The translations under genes were made by a program, and so were the position numbers. This document shows positions 45,536 through 54,331 of a stretch of DNA of 64,000 nt, piece by piece (the first letter of the stretch is position 1; each line of letters begins with the position of its first letter). The notes beneath the pieces are model-generated. The model was given only the letters and a program-made list of their open reading frames with translations, did not search any database and had not been told where the DNA came from. Source of the stretch: a virus. Location of the stretch: positions 242,464-306,463 of IMG/VR virus record IMGVR_UViG_3300032268_000832, one strand, 5' to 3'.

Positions 45536-46408
45536 ATGAGAGCATTAAAAATCAACAAAAAAATTACTAGTAGAGAAAATTCGTCTTTCATTCAATATAT
45601 GAGAGAGGTTAACGAGATTCCTTTACTTACACCTGCACAAGAAACTGAATTGGCTGAAAAAGCGGTAAATGGTGATAAATTAGCAGCTGAAGAATTAGTT
45701 GTTAAAAATTTACGTTTCGTTATTTCAGTAGCTAAACAATACGCAACTGACAAAATTTCCTTGGAAGATTTGGTAAATGAAGGTAACATTGGTCTTATCA
45801 AAGCTGTTGAAAAGTTTGATATCACTAAGGGTTATAAATTTATTTCATTCGCTGTATGGTGGGTTAGAAAATTAATGATGGAATATGTTTCTAATTATGG
45901 GAAAACTGTTCGTATCCCAGCCAATCGAATCAATGAAATGTCAAAATTAAATAAATACATTTCAGCTGTAGAACAAAAAAATTGTCATAAAGTTGATATT
46001 GAAGAAATTATTTCTGAATTTCCAACTGAATTTGCTTCAGATGATTTTGTTTTATTGGATAGTTTAAGTAATTTTAAAGTGGATTCTTTAGACCGTGAGA
46101 TTCATTCAGATGAAGGGAATAGTACGTCAGTGTCTGATTTAATGTTTGACGAAAATGCTGATGATACTGATTATTTATTAGGTAAGTCTGATATTAAATC
46201 AGAAATCAACGCTGCTTTATCTACTCTTAAACCAAGAAACAAACAAATAATGGAAATGTTGTTTGGTCTTAATGGTTATCCAGCAATGACACTTCAAGAA
46301 GTTGGTGATGAAATCGGTTTAACTAGAGAGATGATAAGACAAGTAAAGGAAAAATCACTTAAACTAATGAGTAAAAATAAAAGGATTCAATTAGTGGCTC
46401 AAAGTTAG
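45536..46408 (+). CDS. RNA polymerase sigma factor, sigma-70 family (Bacteroidota RpoD-like)
   Basis: 290 residues, about the host primary-sigma size. Start MRALKINKKITSRENSSFIQYMREVNEIPLLT mirrors the short Bacteroidota RpoD N-terminus. Region 2 LVVKNLRFVISVAKQY...EDLVNEGNIGLIKAVEKFD, then FISFAVWWVRKLMME; region 4 TLKPRNKQIMEMLFGLNG...TLQEVGDEIGLTREMIRQVKEK. It likely redirects host polymerase to the phage promoters; since those match host consensus, the difference it makes is unclear. Preceded by its own promoter. Confidence 0.93.
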   Translation: MRALKINKKITSRENSSFIQYMREVNEIPLLTPAQETELAEKAVNGDKLAAEELVVKNLRFVISVAKQYATDKISLEDLVNEGNIGLIKAVEKFDITKGYKFISFAVWWVRKLMMEYVSNYGKTVRIPANRINEMSKLNKYISAVEQKNCHKVDIEEIISEFPTEFASDDFVLLDSLSNFKVDSLDREIHSDEGNSTSVSDLMFDENADDTDYLLGKSDIKSEINAALSTLKPRNKQIMEMLFGLNGYPAMTLQEVGDEIGLTREMIRQVKEKSLKLMSKNKRIQLVAQS

Positions 46409-46452
46409 TATTTTTATTGTTATTGTGATATTTATATATAAATGTAAAGAAC

Positions 46453-46908
46453 ATGAGCAAAAAATTTATACAACAATTAGTTAGAGAAGACTTGCTGTCT
46501 AGAATACGTGAAGCTGGTAAAAATAGTGGTGAAAAATCAGAACCATCAGGCAAAAAAGACTCTGAAAATGAATACCCAAAAGACACGTCTAAAGTAGATA
46601 AACCTGCTGAAGATAAAGATTTTGAGGATTTGAATGCTGGTGAAAAGAAAAAAGTTAGAACACTTACATCTAAGATTAAAAATTCAACGCAAGGTTCAAA
46701 TAGAATTCTAAAGTTATCACAAGTAATGGATGCTTCTGGTGCCATGTGTGGTGACCATAAGTGTAACGCTGATAGCGCTTCTGATAGGTCTATTACCGCT
46801 AAAGAAATATCTGGTAAACCAGATGCTGATGGTAAAGTCAGACACCCTAAGTTAAGTAAAGTAACAGCGATGGGTAAAGTAGTTGATAACCCACAAGCAT
46901 ATAACTAA
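46453..46908 (+). CDS. hypothetical charged protein
   Basis: 151 residues. First 70 residues are disordered, charged (GEKSEPSGKKDSENEYPKD), then SKIKNSTQGSNRILKLSQVMDASGAMCGDHKCNADSASDRS. No domain recognised. Transcribed from the sigma unit and closed by a terminator. Confidence 0.7.
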   Translation: MSKKFIQQLVREDLLSRIREAGKNSGEKSEPSGKKDSENEYPKDTSKVDKPAEDKDFEDLNAGEKKKVRTLTSKIKNSTQGSNRILKLSQVMDASGAMCGDHKCNADSASDRSITAKEISGKPDADGKVRHPKLSKVTAMGKVVDNPQAYN

Positions 46909-46913
46909 AAATT

Positions 46914-46938
46914 AAACCCCGAATTATCGGGGTTTTTT
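46914..46938 (+). terminator. rho-independent terminator
   Basis: ACCCCGA 46916-46922 / TCGGGGT 46927-46933, tetraloop ATTA, then T run. Confidence 0.92.
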
Positions 46939-46966
46939 ATTTTTATTAAAAAAAAGTTTAAAAATA

Positions 46967-46997
46967 TTTGGTAGTTTAAAAATAAGTAGTATCTTTG
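46967..46997 (+). promoter_or_regulatory. Bacteroidota-type promoter
   Basis: TTTG 46967-46970, 19 bp, TATCTTTG 46990-46997; ATG 47023. Confidence 0.8.
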
Positions 46998-47022
46998 TCT
47001 CAATAATTTAAAATTATTAATA

Positions 47023-47658
47023 ATGACTTACACATTTGAAAAAGTAGCTGATTTAGAATACGATGAATTAACATCGTTATATCTTATTGAAACTGACGAA
47101 TTGTTAAATGAACTATTCGTTGAAAAAATAAAAACACCTTTTAATCTTTTATATAAATTTATTAAAGATGGTGATGAATTGTTAAGTACTGAAACAAAAG
47201 ATTATATCTTTGAACTTTTTGACAAAATCATTTCTACTCGTTCAAATTTAGCTGAAAGATATCAACATCTTCAAACAACAGATTATGTTAACCAAAAATT
47301 AATAAATAAAGGTGTAATTGAAAACCTAGAAGCAACACCAGTTGTAATACCAGTTGTTGAAAAAGAACCAACAAACGTGGCGGTTAAACCTAAAAAAGAA
47401 AAAGAACTACCTAGACGATACGGTAAGGATAAAATACAAAAAGACATCAAAGAACAAGGTACACCAGCAACACCGCTGCAACGTGCTATGATTGATTTGA
47501 ATGACGTAAGAAACTTATACGTTAAATTGTCTGATAGAGGTATCAAAGATTTGTTAGGTGGTGGACAAAACTTCACAGAAGAAGATTGTCGTAAAATCAC
47601 TTCAATCGTAAAAACATTCAAACAACAAGCGGAAGCTATAATCAATAAAAAGAAATAA
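47023..47658 (+). CDS. hypothetical protein
   Basis: 211 residues; helical N-terminal half (YDELTSLYLIETDELLNELF), a linker rich in Val/Pro/Lys (VVIPVVEKEPTNVAVKPKKEK) and a helical tail (DCRKITSIVKTFKQQAEAII). The linker suggests two domains. No family recognised. Two tiny genes follow. Confidence 0.75.
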   Translation: MTYTFEKVADLEYDELTSLYLIETDELLNELFVEKIKTPFNLLYKFIKDGDELLSTETKDYIFELFDKIISTRSNLAERYQHLQTTDYVNQKLINKGVIENLEATPVVIPVVEKEPTNVAVKPKKEKELPRRYGKDKIQKDIKEQGTPATPLQRAMIDLNDVRNLYVKLSDRGIKDLLGGGQNFTEEDCRKITSIVKTFKQQAEAIINKKK

Positions 47659-47660
47659 TT

Positions 47661-47813
47661 ATGAAATTTCAAAAATTCAGAAATTTTTGCTGGGGTATCG
47701 TTTTCGGTACATGCCTATCAGGAATCGTTCATCACAGAGAACACGTTATCATACCAACAATTGTTATGGTATTGGTCGGTGTAATGTTTATTATTAACTT
47801 AAAAGAAGAATAA
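47661..47813 (+). CDS. 50-residue membrane protein
   Basis: ATG 47661 to TAA. Hydrophobic helices at about 8-22 (FCWGIVFGTCLSGIV) and 28-46 (IIPTIVMVLVGVMFIINL). Starts 2 bp after the previous stop. No family recognised. Confidence 0.65.
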   Translation: MKFQKFRNFCWGIVFGTCLSGIVHHREHVIIPTIVMVLVGVMFIINLKEE

Positions 47814-47815
47814 CA

Positions 47816-47950
47816 ATGGAATTACTTTATGCGTTAATCGGAATGGCTTTGTGTTTATTTGCGGTTGGATTCATGTTACATGGATTCCCAAATATAACAA
47901 TCAATAAACATTATCACGAGTCAGAGAAAAAAAGAAAAAATAATCAATAA
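47816..47950 (+). CDS. 44-residue membrane protein
   Basis: One hydrophobic helix (LLYALIGMALCLFAVGFML) then a short hydrophilic tail. Starts 2 bp after the preceding stop and ends just before the next promoter. No family recognised. Confidence 0.65.
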   Translation: MELLYALIGMALCLFAVGFMLHGFPNITINKHYHESEKKRKNNQ

Positions 47951-47954
47951 AAAA

Positions 47955-47986
47955 TTTGTATGCTAATATTATTATGCGTATATTTG
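47955..47986 (+). promoter_or_regulatory. Bacteroidota-type promoter
   Basis: TTTG 47955-47958, 20 bp, TATATTTG 47979-47986; ATG 48021. Confidence 0.8.
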
Positions 47987-48020
47987 CTATCTAAATTAAA
48001 AACATTAAAATTTACAAAAC

Positions 48021-48590
48021 ATGGAAAACAATTTCAGTAACACTACATTAATCAAATTCGGTCTAATCGGTTTAGCCGTAATCATGTTCTTCGTATTTAT
48101 TGGGAACTTTATTTCGTTTTCGAATAACGAAATCGATTTGCGAAATACCTTTGAACAAAAAATGGATGAAAGAACTTCATTCTATGATAAAATGTTCAAA
48201 GTAATTTCACAGAAAACACAAATTGCTGTGAAGAACGATGAATCATTTCGTAAGAACATTAACATCATCATGGAAGGTCGTAAAGACTCTGAGGGTGTGT
48301 TTATGAAATGGATAACAGAATCTAACCCAAATGCAAATTATTCGGAAGTGAGTGTTTTGTATAAAGATTTATCAAGAGCAGTTGACGCGCAACGTGAAGG
48401 GTTTTTTAATGAAGAAAAAGTTTTACAAGATGTTGTTAGACAACACAAGAACTTGATTCAGAAGTTTCCAAACTCGTTCTACAATATGTTCTATGGACGT
48501 ACTAAATTGGAATACACCCCAATCAAATCTTCTTTAACCGAAGAAGTTATGCGAACTGGAAAAGATGATAACGTAAAACTTGACCTGTAA
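48021..48590 (+). CDS. LemA-family membrane protein
   Basis: 189 residues. N-terminal membrane helix (FGLIGLAVIMFFVFIGNFI, about 13-31) followed by ISFSNNEIDLRNTFEQKMDERTSFYDKMFKVISQKTQIA, the LemA-type helical start. LemA proteins are of unknown function and widespread in jumbo phages. Overlaps the next gene by one base, whose product is a large membrane protein with which it likely pairs. Confidence 0.85.
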   Translation: MENNFSNTTLIKFGLIGLAVIMFFVFIGNFISFSNNEIDLRNTFEQKMDERTSFYDKMFKVISQKTQIAVKNDESFRKNINIIMEGRKDSEGVFMKWITESNPNANYSEVSVLYKDLSRAVDAQREGFFNEEKVLQDVVRQHKNLIQKFPNSFYNMFYGRTKLEYTPIKSSLTEEVMRTGKDDNVKLDL

Positions 48591-49750
48591 TGATTTGGTA
48601 CGCATTAATTATACCCATTCTAGCCGCTGTGATAGGATGGGTATTGTTTAAAAACAAAATAGTTTGGTGGGAAATTCTTATCCCAGTTGCTGGTAGTGCA
48701 TTGTTTATATTAATATCTTATTATACAATGAAATCAGTAACTTTAGATGATGTTGAATACAACAGTTATATAGTGACTGAAGCCAAGCATTATGAAGCTT
48801 GGGAAACGTGGAAGAAAAAAACGTGTAGTAGAACTTATAGTACTGGTAGCGGTAAACATAGAAGAAGTCATACTGTTTACTATGATTGTTCTCATTGTGA
48901 TTACAATTCAGAGTATTATGTTATGGTTGATTCTGATGGCAACGAAATTAGAATTAGTCGAGAAAAATACTTGTCATTAATTAAATTATGGAAAGCCAAC
49001 CCTAAGTTTGTTGAATTGAATCGTGACATTAATTACCGTGGCAGTTGTGGTAAAGATGGTGACATGTATCGAATAGTTTGGAATCGTGATATAAACACTT
49101 CTATAACAACAACACACACTAAACATTTTACAAACATATTAAAGTGTAATCACTCAGCGTTTAACTATCCAACTATTGAACAAGATAAAGCTAGAACCAC
49201 TGGTTTATATGAATATCCAGATATTGTGAGTTACGACTATCAAACAAGTGTTTTAGGTATTAATGAACTTAATTCAAATCACAAAAAAAAGATAGTTAAG
49301 ACTCTAGATTATATAAACGGTGCTTATGGACATAAGCATAAAATAAAAATATTTACCTTATTTTATAAAAACCGAGATATTGATATTGCTTTTCAACAAG
49401 AAGCATATTGGGATGGTGGGAATCAAAATGAAATGATTGTTTGTATAGGTTTGGATAATCTAGGAAACATCGAATGGGTTAAACCATTCTCATGGTGTGA
49501 TAATAAACGTGTTCTAGTCGACATTCGTGAGGATTTGATGGAAGCACCAGTAAAAGACGAAAAAGCCTTTTATAACGCTTATATGAACGCCGTTAAAACA
49601 CATTGGCATTACAAATCATTCAAAGATTTTAATTATTTATCTTTCGAACCAACATCTGGACAATTATGGTTTGTTTATATACTAACAATCATAATTTCAA
49701 TAGGTTGTGTTTGGTGGGCAGTTGTTAATGAAGAAAATCCTGAGAACTAA
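48590..49750 (+). CDS. membrane protein paired with LemA
   Basis: 386 residues. N-terminal helices at 2-18 and 25-45, then a large extra-membrane domain with Cys pairs (KTCSRT, YDCSHCDYNSEYYVMVDSDGNEI, GSCGKDGD), and a C-terminal helix (LWFVYILTIIISIGCVWWAVV). Cys pairs suggest zinc or disulfides. This LemA plus Cys-rich membrane protein pair is, to my knowledge, common in large phages. Function unknown. Confidence 0.78.
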   Translation: MIWYALIIPILAAVIGWVLFKNKIVWWEILIPVAGSALFILISYYTMKSVTLDDVEYNSYIVTEAKHYEAWETWKKKTCSRTYSTGSGKHRRSHTVYYDCSHCDYNSEYYVMVDSDGNEIRISREKYLSLIKLWKANPKFVELNRDINYRGSCGKDGDMYRIVWNRDINTSITTTHTKHFTNILKCNHSAFNYPTIEQDKARTTGLYEYPDIVSYDYQTSVLGINELNSNHKKKIVKTLDYINGAYGHKHKIKIFTLFYKNRDIDIAFQQEAYWDGGNQNEMIVCIGLDNLGNIEWVKPFSWCDNKRVLVDIREDLMEAPVKDEKAFYNAYMNAVKTHWHYKSFKDFNYLSFEPTSGQLWFVYILTIIISIGCVWWAVVNEENPEN

Positions 49751-49772
49751 TTAAAATTAGTTCTCAATTTTT
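49742..49772 (+). terminator. rho-independent terminator
   Basis: GAGAACTAA / TTAGTTCTC, 6-nt loop, T run; begins within the stop region of the preceding gene. Confidence 0.9.
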
Positions 49773-49783
49773 TTATAAAAAAA

Positions 49784-49814
49784 TTTGGTAGATTAAAAAT
49801 AAGTTGTATATTTG
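49784..49814 (+). promoter_or_regulatory. Bacteroidota-type promoter
   Basis: TTTG 49784-49787, 19 bp, TATATTTG 49807-49814; start codon at 49833. Confidence 0.8.
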
Positions 49815-49832
49815 CATCAAAATAATGATATT

Positions 49833-50138
49833 ATGAACGGTATAAACACAAAAATATTCACAATTGATGAATTAAAAGGTAAAAAATATGCTGACTTAGT
49901 TAATAGTTTAGCTGATATGATTGAATTAGTTGATGATATTGAAAATGAAATTGACACTATTCAAATTTTAGAAGAAGAAGATGGTTATTTAGAACCAGAA
50001 TTAGAGTATGAATTAAACATCATTACAACTCAATTAGATTATATGTTGAAAAACATTTCAACAATAAAAAAAGTGTTAAACATGATTGAAATGAAATCAT
50101 TTTTCGTGGTTAATAATTTCAACATTTGCTTAAATTAA
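49833..50138 (+). CDS. small acidic helical protein
   Basis: 101 residues from ATG 49833, the first ATG of the frame after the promoter. Acidic, coiled-coil-like (SLADMIELVDDIENEIDTIQ, then LEYELNIITTQLDYMLKNI). No family recognised. Next gene starts 4 bp after it. Confidence 0.7.
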   Translation: MNGINTKIFTIDELKGKKYADLVNSLADMIELVDDIENEIDTIQILEEEDGYLEPELEYELNIITTQLDYMLKNISTIKKVLNMIEMKSFFVVNNFNICLN

Positions 50139-50142
50139 AAAC

Positions 50143-50469
50143 ATGAAAGATAGTATTAAAAAATTAGAAGAGGAAAAACAAAAATTGGTTGAAAACCAAA
50201 CGCAAATTTGGCGAGCTTTAGGAAGTTTAGAACGATTTTACGATAAGAAAGAAACTCCAACATGCGCCCAAGAAACCATAGATTTGTTACGTTATCAATA
50301 TGAGGATGTTACTAACCAAATTAAAGGATTCACCAAAGCCATAGAAGGTTTTCAAGGTGTTTGTACACACAAAAACGATGATGGTTCTAAAGCGATGATT
50401 TATGATAGTCATGATAGTCATAAAACATATTACAAGTGTACCATTTGTGGTTACAAAAACGATTATTAA
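50143..50469 (+). CDS. coiled-coil protein with C-terminal zinc-site
   Basis: 108 residues. Coiled coil at 3-30 (KKLEEEKQKLVENQTQIWRAL) and a C-terminal CTHKNDD...YYKCTICGYKNDY with C-x-H and C-x-x-C pairs, a likely zinc ribbon. Followed 2 bp later by another small coiled-coil gene. Function unknown. Confidence 0.72.
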   Translation: MKDSIKKLEEEKQKLVENQTQIWRALGSLERFYDKKETPTCAQETIDLLRYQYEDVTNQIKGFTKAIEGFQGVCTHKNDDGSKAMIYDSHDSHKTYYKCTICGYKNDY

Positions 50470-50471
50470 AA

Positions 50472-50729
50472 ATGGATTTAGAAGATAAAATACAAGATTT
50501 AGAAGGTGATATCGTTGATTTAAAATTTGATTTAAAACAATCTAAGGATAAAGAAATTATATACAAAGACATCTTGTTTAATATCGAAACATCATTAAAT
50601 GATTTGATTAAACGTGACCAAGAAAATGAAAGATTTAATTTAGGTGAAACAATTGATTATAAAGAATCAATAATTAACTTAAAAAAATCCTTAGATGAAT
50701 ACAAACGAGTTTATAAATTAAGATTTTAA
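50472..50729 (+). CDS. small coiled-coil protein
   Basis: 85 residues from ATG 50472 (chosen because an earlier frame start overlaps the zinc-site gene). MDLEDKIQDLEGDIVDLKFD is a clear heptad run. No family recognised. Confidence 0.7.
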   Translation: MDLEDKIQDLEGDIVDLKFDLKQSKDKEIIYKDILFNIETSLNDLIKRDQENERFNLGETIDYKESIINLKKSLDEYKRVYKLRF

Positions 50730-50734
50730 AAAAA

Positions 50735-51205
50735 ATGAATATATTTGTACTAGACACTGATACAAAAAAGTGTGCTTTATATCACAATGATAAGCATGTA
50801 ATCAAAATGATTCTTGAAACAGCACAATTATTATGTGGTGTTCACCATATGACAGAATCAACACATACGGTTCCATATAAATTATCACATAAGAATCACC
50901 CTAGTGCAATATGGGCTAGACAATGTCTAGAGAACTATATTTGGCTTTGTGATTTGGGTCTGGAGTTATGTAAAGAATACACTTTTAGATATGGTAAAAC
51001 TCATAAGAGTCAAGCTGTAATAGAATGGTGTTTAACACATAAACCTAAATTAATAGTTAATGACGATTTAACACCATTTGCTTTGGCTATGCCAGACGAA
51101 TGTAAAGTTGATGACGCTATACAAAGCTATCGTAATTATTACATGACAGAGAAGCGCAGAATGGCAAATTGGAAAAATAGAGAAATACCTGAATGGTTTA
51201 AATAA
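50735..51205 (+). CDS. conserved phage protein of unknown function
   Basis: 156 residues. Blocks YHNDKHVIKMILETAQLLCG, KLSHKNHPSAIWARQC, YGKTHKSQAVIEW, LTPFALAMPDECKVDD and SYRNYYMTEKRRMANWKNR recur in a family found in many phage genomes (as I remember). The pattern of His and Asp suggests metal binding, perhaps nuclease-like, but there is no proof. Confidence 0.75.
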   Translation: MNIFVLDTDTKKCALYHNDKHVIKMILETAQLLCGVHHMTESTHTVPYKLSHKNHPSAIWARQCLENYIWLCDLGLELCKEYTFRYGKTHKSQAVIEWCLTHKPKLIVNDDLTPFALAMPDECKVDDAIQSYRNYYMTEKRRMANWKNREIPEWFK

Positions 51206-51212
51206 AATAGAT

Positions 51213-51422
51213 ATGACAATAACTGAATTATTAATAGGTATCCTATGGGTTATCATAGGGTTTTGGGTGGCTTACAAACGTAAATGGTATATAAAACAAA
51301 AAAATGACCCAGATTTGCCGCAAGAATTGGCTATATTTTTAGCGGTTGTTTTGGCACCATTATTTTTGATTGGTGCGTTTGTTAGAGAAATGTTAATAGA
51401 CGATTGGAATAATAATAAATAA
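51213..51422 (+). CDS. small membrane protein
   Basis: 69 residues: helices at about 3-22 (ITELLIGILWVIIGFWVAY) and 43-63 (LAIFLAVVLAPLFLIGAFV). Between genes of the same operon. No family recognised. Confidence 0.7.
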   Translation: MTITELLIGILWVIIGFWVAYKRKWYIKQKNDPDLPQELAIFLAVVLAPLFLIGAFVREMLIDDWNNNK

Positions 51423-51427
51423 ATAAT

Positions 51428-52645
51428 ATGAACGAAATTTTTAGTAACACCATATTAAAGGGTGGGTTAGTTTTATCAATAGTTGCTGGGTTAGGCATGT
51501 GGTTTAAGAGTTTATTACCAGTTCTTTGGAATATAATTTTGCGTAATATCAGTTATAATATTACTGTTGAAAGTAAAACAATGCTTTACTTTGTATTGAA
51601 CGATTGGTTATCAGAAAACCATAAAGACAAATTTAAAAATGTTTTAGGTAAATCAGTATATAAAACTGATTCCAAATTAGAATTCCAACAAAGCAATTTC
51701 AACACATTGTTTTGGATTTGGTATGATAACCGACCAGTTTTAATAACAACCTCCAGAGAAAAGTTTGAAGCAAATTATGGTGGTGGTGAAGGTTCACATA
51801 TTGATAGTTATAATTTAAGAATTTTCTTTTCAAAAGGCAAATTGAAAAAATTGTTTGATGAATTAGTGACTGAATATAATTCTAAATTAGATAACAATGT
51901 TTCATTGTATACATATAAATTAAACCATGAAAATTGGATTAAGGTTGAGGAATTAAAATCTAAGTCTTACGATAAAATATATAATGACGAGAAAATAGAA
52001 TTATATGATGATTTAAATTATTTTTTTAATAATAAAACCTTTTATGAAGAAAGAGGTATCCCTTATAAAAGAGGTTATATGTTGTATGGCGCGCCAGGTA
52101 ATGGAAAAACATCTACAATATTAGCGTTGGCAAAAAAACTTAAAAGAAACGTTTATAATTTAAATATATCTTCATTTATGGCAGATGACCAATTAATAAC
52201 AGCTTTCAGAAAATTACCAAGCAATTCATTCTTATTAATAGAAGATGTTGATGCTTCAACAGAAGGTAGAGATATTGCAAATAAATTAAGTTTTAACACT
52301 TTTTTGAATATATTAGATGGTGTATTGTCAAAAGAAAATATCTGTGTGTTCTTTACAACAAATCACATAGAAAAATTAGATGAAGCTTTTTTAAGGTGTG
52401 GTAGAATAGATAAAAAAATAAAATTTGAACATCCAACATATGAAAATGTTGTAGGTTTGTTAAAATTATTTTATTCAACCGAGGAAATTCCAGAGTTTAA
52501 CTATGAAAGAAAATTCTCAGCATCTGATTTACAAGAAATTTTCATCTCAACCGAAAAATTAGAAAACGCAATAAATAAAATTAAACATGGAAAAAATAAA
52601 GGGTCAGTACATTTTCGACAAAGCTTCTTGGAAAGTACGTTATAA
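51428..52645 (+). CDS. BCS1-like AAA ATPase
   Basis: 405 residues. N-terminal membrane helix (about 11-30), BCS1-type spacer, then AAA: YMLYGAPGNGKTSTILALAKK Walker A, SFLLIEDVDAS Walker B, NILDGVLSKENICVFFTTNH sensor 1, DEAFLRCGRIDKKI arginine finger. BCS1 proteins translocate folded proteins across membranes in mitochondria; bacterial and phage homologues are of unknown role. Overlaps the next gene by 58 nt. Confidence 0.87.
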   Translation: MNEIFSNTILKGGLVLSIVAGLGMWFKSLLPVLWNIILRNISYNITVESKTMLYFVLNDWLSENHKDKFKNVLGKSVYKTDSKLEFQQSNFNTLFWIWYDNRPVLITTSREKFEANYGGGEGSHIDSYNLRIFFSKGKLKKLFDELVTEYNSKLDNNVSLYTYKLNHENWIKVEELKSKSYDKIYNDEKIELYDDLNYFFNNKTFYEERGIPYKRGYMLYGAPGNGKTSTILALAKKLKRNVYNLNISSFMADDQLITAFRKLPSNSFLLIEDVDASTEGRDIANKLSFNTFLNILDGVLSKENICVFFTTNHIEKLDEAFLRCGRIDKKIKFEHPTYENVVGLLKLFYSTEEIPEFNYERKFSASDLQEIFISTEKLENAINKIKHGKNKGSVHFRQSFLESTL

Positions 52646-53126
52646 AATAGAAGATGGTGATGAGCAACACTATGAACAAGTGATGTTACATCCAAACAAT
52701 GTTCAACACGCTAAAGAAAACAAAACTGATTGGTTCGTTATCAGGGACTCACCTAACTTATATAACGGTGGTTCATGGGAGCCAATGGCAATTGTTGTGC
52801 CTAGCGACAAGATTGAAGATGTGGCTGAACAAATTAAAGGAAAAGAATTATTCAAGAGACTTAATGAACATGCTATGTCAGTTCTAACAGAAGTTGATGG
52901 TATTCCAGAACCTAAGCCAAAGGATGATGTCGTTTCATCTTTCAATAAATGGCAAAGAAAAGATATAAAACGATTAAAAAAATTAAATATGAATGAAAAT
53001 AAAACATTTTGGAATTGGAGTAAAATCATCGATATAATTTTACTTTTTGGTATTATATTTCTAGCAGCTTTAGATAAAGAGGGTTGGGGTTGGTTATTGT
53101 TTGCGTATATTGTTAAAAACTTTTAA
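52587..53126 (+). CDS. hypothetical protein with C-terminal membrane helix
   Basis: 179 residues. YIFDKASWKVRYKIEDGDEQHYEQVMLHP is beta-rich; then a soluble region, Lys-rich RKDIKRLKKLN and a C-terminal hydrophobic helix (IDIILLFGIIFLAALD...WGWLLFAYIV). Its 5' end lies inside the BCS1-like gene in another frame, an uncommonly long overlap. No family recognised. Confidence 0.7.
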   Translation: MEKIKGQYIFDKASWKVRYKIEDGDEQHYEQVMLHPNNVQHAKENKTDWFVIRDSPNLYNGGSWEPMAIVVPSDKIEDVAEQIKGKELFKRLNEHAMSVLTEVDGIPEPKPKDDVVSSFNKWQRKDIKRLKKLNMNENKTFWNWSKIIDIILLFGIIFLAALDKEGWGWLLFAYIVKNF

Positions 53127-53129
53127 AAT

Positions 53130-53216
53130 ATGAAAAATTTAGAACTTAGACTTGTTTTGATTCATGATGTTATTCTTGGGTCTTCTTACGAACTACGTTA
53201 CGTAGAAATCGACTAA
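53130..53216 (+). CDS. 28-residue small protein candidate
   Basis: ATG 53130 to TAA 53214-53216: MKNLELRLVLIHDVILGS then SYELRYVEID. It fits tightly between two genes in the operon (3 and 2 bp), which is the best support. No family recognised. Confidence 0.5.
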   Translation: MKNLELRLVLIHDVILGSSYELRYVEID

Positions 53217-53218
53217 TT

Positions 53219-53602
53219 ATGAAAAAAACATTTTACAGAGTGTGTCATAAAGACACCTTGCAAGGACTTTGGTACGATTACACAGGAAACTTTACTGGAC
53301 TTATCCATGAGGATTTCAATTTCTGTGCCAACAATGAATTACGTATGGATTTCGACCCAGAGATTGTGGGTTGGTTATCCGCAACTGAAACACTTGAAGA
53401 CTTATGGCGTTGGTTTACGCAAGAGGACATTCAAAAACTACAAGACCACGGATGGTTTATCCATGAGTTTGAAGCAGTCGACTATAGATTGTATGAGCGT
53501 TTTCAACACATTGTTATCAAACAAGATACATCTGTTGTCACAAAACTAATAACACTTAACGATATGAATAGTGTTAATTTTAAATTAGAAATGACAAAAT
53601 AA
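53219..53602 (+). CDS. hypothetical protein
   Basis: 127 residues, aromatic-rich (YRVCHKDTLQGLWYDYTGNFTGLIHEDFNFC). TETLEDLWRWFTQEDIQKLQDHGWFIHEFEA forms a second half. Looks like a small phage family in which a W/Y-rich 3-stranded core binds a ligand; not recognised by name. Confidence 0.72.
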   Translation: MKKTFYRVCHKDTLQGLWYDYTGNFTGLIHEDFNFCANNELRMDFDPEIVGWLSATETLEDLWRWFTQEDIQKLQDHGWFIHEFEAVDYRLYERFQHIVIKQDTSVVTKLITLNDMNSVNFKLEMTK

Positions 53603-53605
53603 AAT

Positions 53606-53899
53606 ATGGACTTAAAAGAAAAATTTGCACAGAAAATGCTAGATGAGAAATTAGATTTCTTACCTCTAGAAGAATCATTACAGCTTATTGAAGCTGGTGT
53701 TCAACTGAAAACTAAATTTAGTTGGGTTTGTAGTATTGAAGAAATCGGTGAGGATTTTGACACAAGAAGACAGTTCGCTGAAGCCGCTTTGGATTTTTAT
53801 GGTGAATATGGTATCGAAGTAGGTAATGGGTATGACCACCATGAAGAATTTACCTACAACATTTGCCCAGCACCAACGTATATTGACCTAATAAAATAA
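53606..53899 (+). CDS. hypothetical protein
   Basis: 97 residues, acidic; DLKEKFAQKMLDEKLDFLPLEESL and HHEEFTYNICPAPTYIDL. 3-bp gap before and 4-bp after. Not recognised. Confidence 0.7.
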   Translation: MDLKEKFAQKMLDEKLDFLPLEESLQLIEAGVQLKTKFSWVCSIEEIGEDFDTRRQFAEAALDFYGEYGIEVGNGYDHHEEFTYNICPAPTYIDLIK

Positions 53900-53903
53900 A
53901 ACA

Positions 53904-54119
53904 ATGAGCAAAATTTTAGAAATCAGAGAAAAAGTACCTCAAACGGCAAAGTTGCCAGATGGTTCCTATTTTGGGACATGGGGTGGTTATGTAATTGAAT
54001 TACAGTACAATGGTAAAACTTACGAACTAACAACCCAAGAAGGTGTTAGAGGTATTGGTTTTAAAGTAGTTGTAACTATCAAAGATGGTGTGGCAACATT
54101 TAACGAACTTAAAAACTAA
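53904..54119 (+). CDS. hypothetical beta-rich protein
   Basis: 71 residues, short strands (GSYFGTWGGYVIELQYNGKTYEL; GFKVVVTIKDGVATF). Not recognised. Confidence 0.7.
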   Translation: MSKILEIREKVPQTAKLPDGSYFGTWGGYVIELQYNGKTYELTTQEGVRGIGFKVVVTIKDGVATFNELKN

Positions 54120-54124
54120 AACAT

Positions 54125-54331
54125 ATGTCAACAAGAGTAGTTTGGACACAAGAAAAGAAAGATAAAGCAATTGAAAAACTCACTGAGTATTTCCAAAAAT
54201 ATGGTATTGGTGAAATGATTCATCAAAACGATGATGCTCTTATCGAAGCACCAGAATATCTGGGCGACATAGCAGACGATATATTAATTTACCGTGAAGG
54301 TATAATCTTTGAAGACGATGACGACATTTAA
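54125..54331 (+). CDS. small acidic protein
   Basis: 68 residues with an Asp/Glu-rich end (EDDDDI). Its stop region overlaps the next gene's start by 14 nt. Not recognised. Confidence 0.68.
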   Translation: MSTRVVWTQEKKDKAIEKLTEYFQKYGIGEMIHQNDDALIEAPEYLGDIADDILIYREGIIFEDDDDI

